A stretch of 64,000 nucleotides of DNA from Dechloromonas aromatica (nom. nud.). GTDB lineage: Bacteria > Pseudomonadota > Gammaproteobacteria > Burkholderiales > Rhodocyclaceae. Shown here piece by piece: positions 61,491 to 64,000 of this stretch. Each line of letters opens with the position of its first letter. The first letter of the stretch is position 1. The stretch spans positions 1 to 64,000 of the forward strand of contig JAFIHA010000056.1 in NCBI GenBank assembly GCA_017848965.1, read 5' to 3'. The translations under genes were made by a program, and so were the position numbers. The notes under the pieces were generated by a model. That model was not told the origin of the DNA, searched no databases, and saw only the letters and a list, made by a program, of their open reading frames with translations.

Positions 61491-61858
61491 ACGCCCGGGC
61501 CGACGGTTTCACCTTGCTGGAAATCCTCGTCGCCCTCGCCATCCTCGCCCTCGCCCTGGGCGCCGCGGCCCGCGCCGGCGGGATGGCAACGGAGACGACC
61601 GGCGGCCTGCGCGAACGACTGCTCGCCGGCTGGGTGGCGGAGAACCGGCTGGCCCTGCTGCACGCCGAGCGCGCCTGGCCCGAGCCGGGTAACAGTCAGG
61701 GCAACAGCCGGCTGGCCGGGCGCGATTTCGCCTGGCGCATGCAGGTGACGGCCGCCGCCCAGGGTCAGTTCCGCCGCGTCGAGATCGTCGTCCGCGCCGC
61801 CGATGCCGCGCCCGACAGCGTCGCTGCGCGCTACACCGGCTACCTGGAGCAACCGTGA
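61487..61858 (+). CDS. gspI: Type II secretion minor pseudopilin GspI
   Basis: 123 residues from MNARADGFTLLEILVALAILALALGAA. GspI-specific WVAENRLALLHAERAWPEPG and QGNSRLAGRDFAW. ATGA overlap with gspH (61487-61490); ends in GTGA with gspJ. Confidence 0.92.
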   Translation: MNARADGFTLLEILVALAILALALGAAARAGGMATETTGGLRERLLAGWVAENRLALLHAERAWPEPGNSQGNSRLAGRDFAWRMQVTAAAQGQFRRVEIVVRAADAAPDSVAARYTGYLEQP

Positions 61859-62415
61859 GGCAGCGCGGCTTCACGCTGATCGAGATCCTCGTCGCCGTCA
61901 GCCTGCTGGCGGTGCTCGGCGTCCTCGGTTACCGCGGCGTCGCCGCGGCCAGCGCCAACGCCGCCCACCTGAGCGGCGAAGCCGGGCGCTGGCAGGACAT
62001 CGCGCTAGCCCTGGCCCGGGTCGGCGACGACAGCCGGCAGGCGATCGCCGTCGCCGGCCGCGCTGCCGACGGGCGCGAACTTCCCGCCTGGCAACTGGGC
62101 GGCCAGCCGGCCCAGTTGACGCTGACCCGCGCCGTCGCCGGCGGCGAACTGCGCCGCCTGGCCTACCGCTGCCAGGCCGGCGGCCTCGAACAGCTGCTCT
62201 GGCCCGCCTACGACGCGCCGGCGCCGCGAGTCAGCCACCGCCTGCTCGCCGGAATCACTGGCTGTGAAATGAGCGTGCTCGACCACGAAAGTCGCTGGCT
62301 GGCCGTCTGGCCGCAGCGCGACGGCCGGACGCTGCCGCGCGCCCTGCGCCTGCGCCTGAGTCTGGCCGAGGGTGGCATGATCGAAAGGATCTTCGATGTC
62401 GCCGCGGCCGAATGA
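61855..62415 (+). CDS. gspJ: Type II secretion minor pseudopilin GspJ (GTG start)
   Basis: 186 residues, GTG start overlapping the gspI stop (GTGA, 61855-61858). Prepilin motif RGFTLIEILVAVSLLAVLGVLGYRG. Forms the pseudopilus tip with GspI and GspK. Confidence 0.92.
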   Translation: MRQRGFTLIEILVAVSLLAVLGVLGYRGVAAASANAAHLSGEAGRWQDIALALARVGDDSRQAIAVAGRAADGRELPAWQLGGQPAQLTLTRAVAGGELRRLAYRCQAGGLEQLLWPAYDAPAPRVSHRLLAGITGCEMSVLDHESRWLAVWPQRDGRTLPRALRLRLSLAEGGMIERIFDVAAAE

Positions 62416-63292
62416 GCGCCAGCGCGGCGCCGCCGTCGTCGCCGCGCTGCTCGTCGTGGCCCTGGTCAGCGCGACCATGGCGACGCTGCTGACCGACCTC
62501 GACGCCTGGATCGACGACGTGGACAGCGCCCGCGACAAGGCCCAGGCCACCGAGCAGGCGCGCAACGCCGTCGCCTACGCCCGCGCCCTGCTCGCCGCCG
62601 ACGGCGCCAGCAATGCCATCGACACGCTGGACGAGGACTGGGCGCGCGAACTGCCGCCGCTGCGCCACGAAGGCGCTCGCATCGGCGGTCGCATCGTCGA
62701 CCTGCAGGGCCGCTTCAACCTCAACAACCTGCGCCGCGAAGACGGCCGCCTCGACCCCCAGGCGTTCGCCGCCTACCGCCGCCTGCTGGCCATTCTCGGC
62801 CTGCCCGACAAGCTGGCCAATGCGCTGGCCGAACGCCTGACCGGCACACGAGAAGGCGCCAGCGACGACGCCCCGGCGGGCGGACGACCGCTGCTCGCCT
62901 TCGGCGAACTGCAAGGCCTGGCCGGCTACGACGCCGGCGTGCTCGCCCGCCTGGCCGGAGAGGTCTGCGTCCTCGCCGGCAGCCAGCCGGTCAACGTCAA
63001 TACTGCGCCGGCCGCCGTCCTTTCGGCGCTGCAGCCCGGTCTCTCGCCGGCCGCCGCAGCCAGTCTCGCCAGCGGCCGGCGCGGCCTGCCCTTCCGCGAC
63101 AGCGGCGATTTCCGCAACCGCCTGGGCGACCCCGGCCTGCCCGGCAGCCTGCTGCCGATTGCCGCCGCCAGCCGCCACTTCCTGATCGAAATCGAGGTCG
63201 ACCGCGACCGGGCGCGCAGCCGCGTCACCAGTCTGGTCCGCCGCAACCCCAACGGCAGATTGCCGGAAATTGTCTGGCAAACCCTTCTATGA
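62396..63292 (+). CDS. gspK: Type II secretion minor pseudopilin GspK
   Basis: 298 residues from MSPRPNERQRGAAVVAALLVVALVSATMA; prepilin site RGAA instead of GFTL, usual for GspK, and no Glu5. IVDLQGRFNLNNLRREDGRLD and the C-terminal VNVNTAPAAVLSAL are family markers. Overlaps gspJ by 20 bp and gspL by ATGA. Confidence 0.93.
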   Translation: MSPRPNERQRGAAVVAALLVVALVSATMATLLTDLDAWIDDVDSARDKAQATEQARNAVAYARALLAADGASNAIDTLDEDWARELPPLRHEGARIGGRIVDLQGRFNLNNLRREDGRLDPQAFAAYRRLLAILGLPDKLANALAERLTGTREGASDDAPAGGRPLLAFGELQGLAGYDAGVLARLAGEVCVLAGSQPVNVNTAPAAVLSALQPGLSPAAAASLASGRRGLPFRDSGDFRNRLGDPGLPGSLLPIAAASRHFLIEIEVDRDRARSRVTSLVRRNPNGRLPEIVWQTLL

Positions 63293-64000
63293 ACCAGATC
63301 CTGACCCTGATCATCCCCTCCGGCTGGCCGCAGGAAACCCGCGCCTGTCCCTGGCAACTGCACGCCGCCGACGGCCGCCTGCTGGCGCAGGGCTGCGCCG
63401 AGCCCGGCCAATGGCCGACCGCCGGCGAAGACGACCGCTGCCACCTGCTCCTCGCCGGCCGCCAGGTCGCCGCCCAGCCGGCCCGCCTGCCGCCGCCGCC
63501 GCAGGGCGAACGCCAGGCGGTGATCGCCGCCGCGCTCGAAGACAACCTGCTCGAACCGGCCGAACACCTGCTGTTCGCGCTCGCCCCGACGCCGCTGGCC
63601 GATGGTCGACGCTGCGTCGCCAGCGTCAGCCGCGCCCGCCTCGCCGCCCTTTGCCAGCGCCTGCGCGAACTGGGCTGGCCGCCCGTCGCCGCCTGGCCAC
63701 TGGCGCTGGCGCTGCCGACCGGGCAGGCACTGGCGCTCGCTGGCGAACTGAGCCTGCGCCAGGACGACGGCTTCATCGCTTTGCCGCTCGACGCCACGCT
63801 GCCCGAATGGCTGGACCTGCTGGCGCCCGCCGCGCCGATCCGTGCCAGCGCCCTCGATGCCGACGCCGCGCACGCCCTGGCGGCGGCGGGCAAGCGCCTG
63901 CAGGCGGAAGAGCTGCCGCCGTTGCGCATCCCCGACGGCCCCGGCTTCCTGGTCGGCGAGTTGGCTCCGCCGCGCCCCCATGTGGACTGGGTACGCCGCC
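63289..64000 (+). CDS. gspL: Type II secretion protein GspL, N-terminal part (cut by window end)
   Basis: The frame from ATG 63289, overlapping the gspK stop by ATGA, stays open to the window end (237 codons). N-terminal actin-like cytoplasmic domain of GspL: LTLIIPSGWPQETRACPWQLHAADG, AAALEDNLLEPAEHLLFAL and VSRARLAALCQRLRELG. The C-terminal membrane and periplasmic parts, and gspM/gspN, lie beyond. Links GspE to the platform. Confidence 0.92.
   Translation, partial: MNQILTLIIPSGWPQETRACPWQLHAADGRLLAQGCAEPGQWPTAGEDDRCHLLLAGRQVAAQPARLPPPPQGERQAVIAAALEDNLLEPAEHLLFALAPTPLADGRRCVASVSRARLAALCQRLRELGWPPVAAWPLALALPTGQALALAGELSLRQDDGFIALPLDATLPEWLDLLAPAAPIRASALDADAAHALAAAGKRLQAEELPPLRIPDGPGFLVGELAPPRPHVDWVRR

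Overview
The window is a high-GC, gene-dense bacterial chromosome segment. Family content and gene order (spoT-rpoZ-gmk-yicC, thiS-thiG-trmB, pilT/pilU divergent from yggS-proC-yggT, yqgE-ruvX-pyrR-pyrB-pyrC', a kinase/phosphatase pair before rph-rdgB, cytochrome c5, UbiB, RdgC) suggest a respiring betaproteobacterium, most likely Rhodocyclales (Azonexus/Dechloromonas-like). The taxonomic call is inference; no rRNA or tRNA gene was seen.

Layout. 1-3986 is the 3' part of a giant type I-secreted adhesin (Ig-like repeats, VWA domain, RTX repeats). 4041-9941 (minus) holds yicC-gmk-rpoZ-spoT-dadA-tatD. 10001-16807 (plus) holds a Hanks-type kinase and PP2C phosphatase, rph, rdgB, an inserted DUF1016 nuclease plus exported protein, and hemW. 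16804-19535 carries a VOC protein, YidB, and a TetR regulator coupled to an O-methyltransferase. 19557-21702 is an AT-richer island with a stand-alone OLD-family ATPase/TOPRIM nuclease. 21703-26682 is a NemR-type electrophile-response cluster: regulator, Old Yellow Enzyme, DMT exporter, luciferase-like monooxygenase and YqhD aldehyde reductase, with two identical operator copies. 26708-36665 (mostly minus) contains an orphan RHH antitoxin, YchJ, RdgC, TrmB, ThiG/ThiS, a small Cys-rich protein, an SDR, a MITE-like element, DsbA, a SPOR protein, ArgS, a uracil-DNA glycosylase-like protein and a diguanylate cyclase. 36844-43355 has UbiB, a SWIM-SNF2 helicase, a DUF302 protein, PncC, a candidate small RNA and cytochrome c5. 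43425-51482 has Rep helicase, DUF4197, PilU/PilT, YggS-ProC-YggT-YggU and ComEA. 51623-55304 (minus) is yqgE-ruvX-pyrR-pyrB-pyrC'. 55413-64000 is a type II secretion operon gspC-gspL, cut by the window end.

How genes work together. Many neighbours overlap by ATGA or TGATG, so translational coupling is the norm. Surface and secretion functions are prominent: type I adhesin, type IV pilus retraction and type II secretion.

The most interesting non-routine signals are: a 286-bp MITE-like element wedged exactly between the dsbA stop and the SDR start; a candidate sRNA with C-rich loops upstream of cytochrome c5; a start-site hairpin presenting the Shine-Dalgarno in its loop before a small unknown gene (CsrA-like site); the OLD island; the duplicated NemR-type operator; a terminator embedded in the tatD coding end; a perfect 13-bp inverted repeat inside the DUF1016 gene; and EF-hand-like calcium loops in each Ig-like adhesin repeat.
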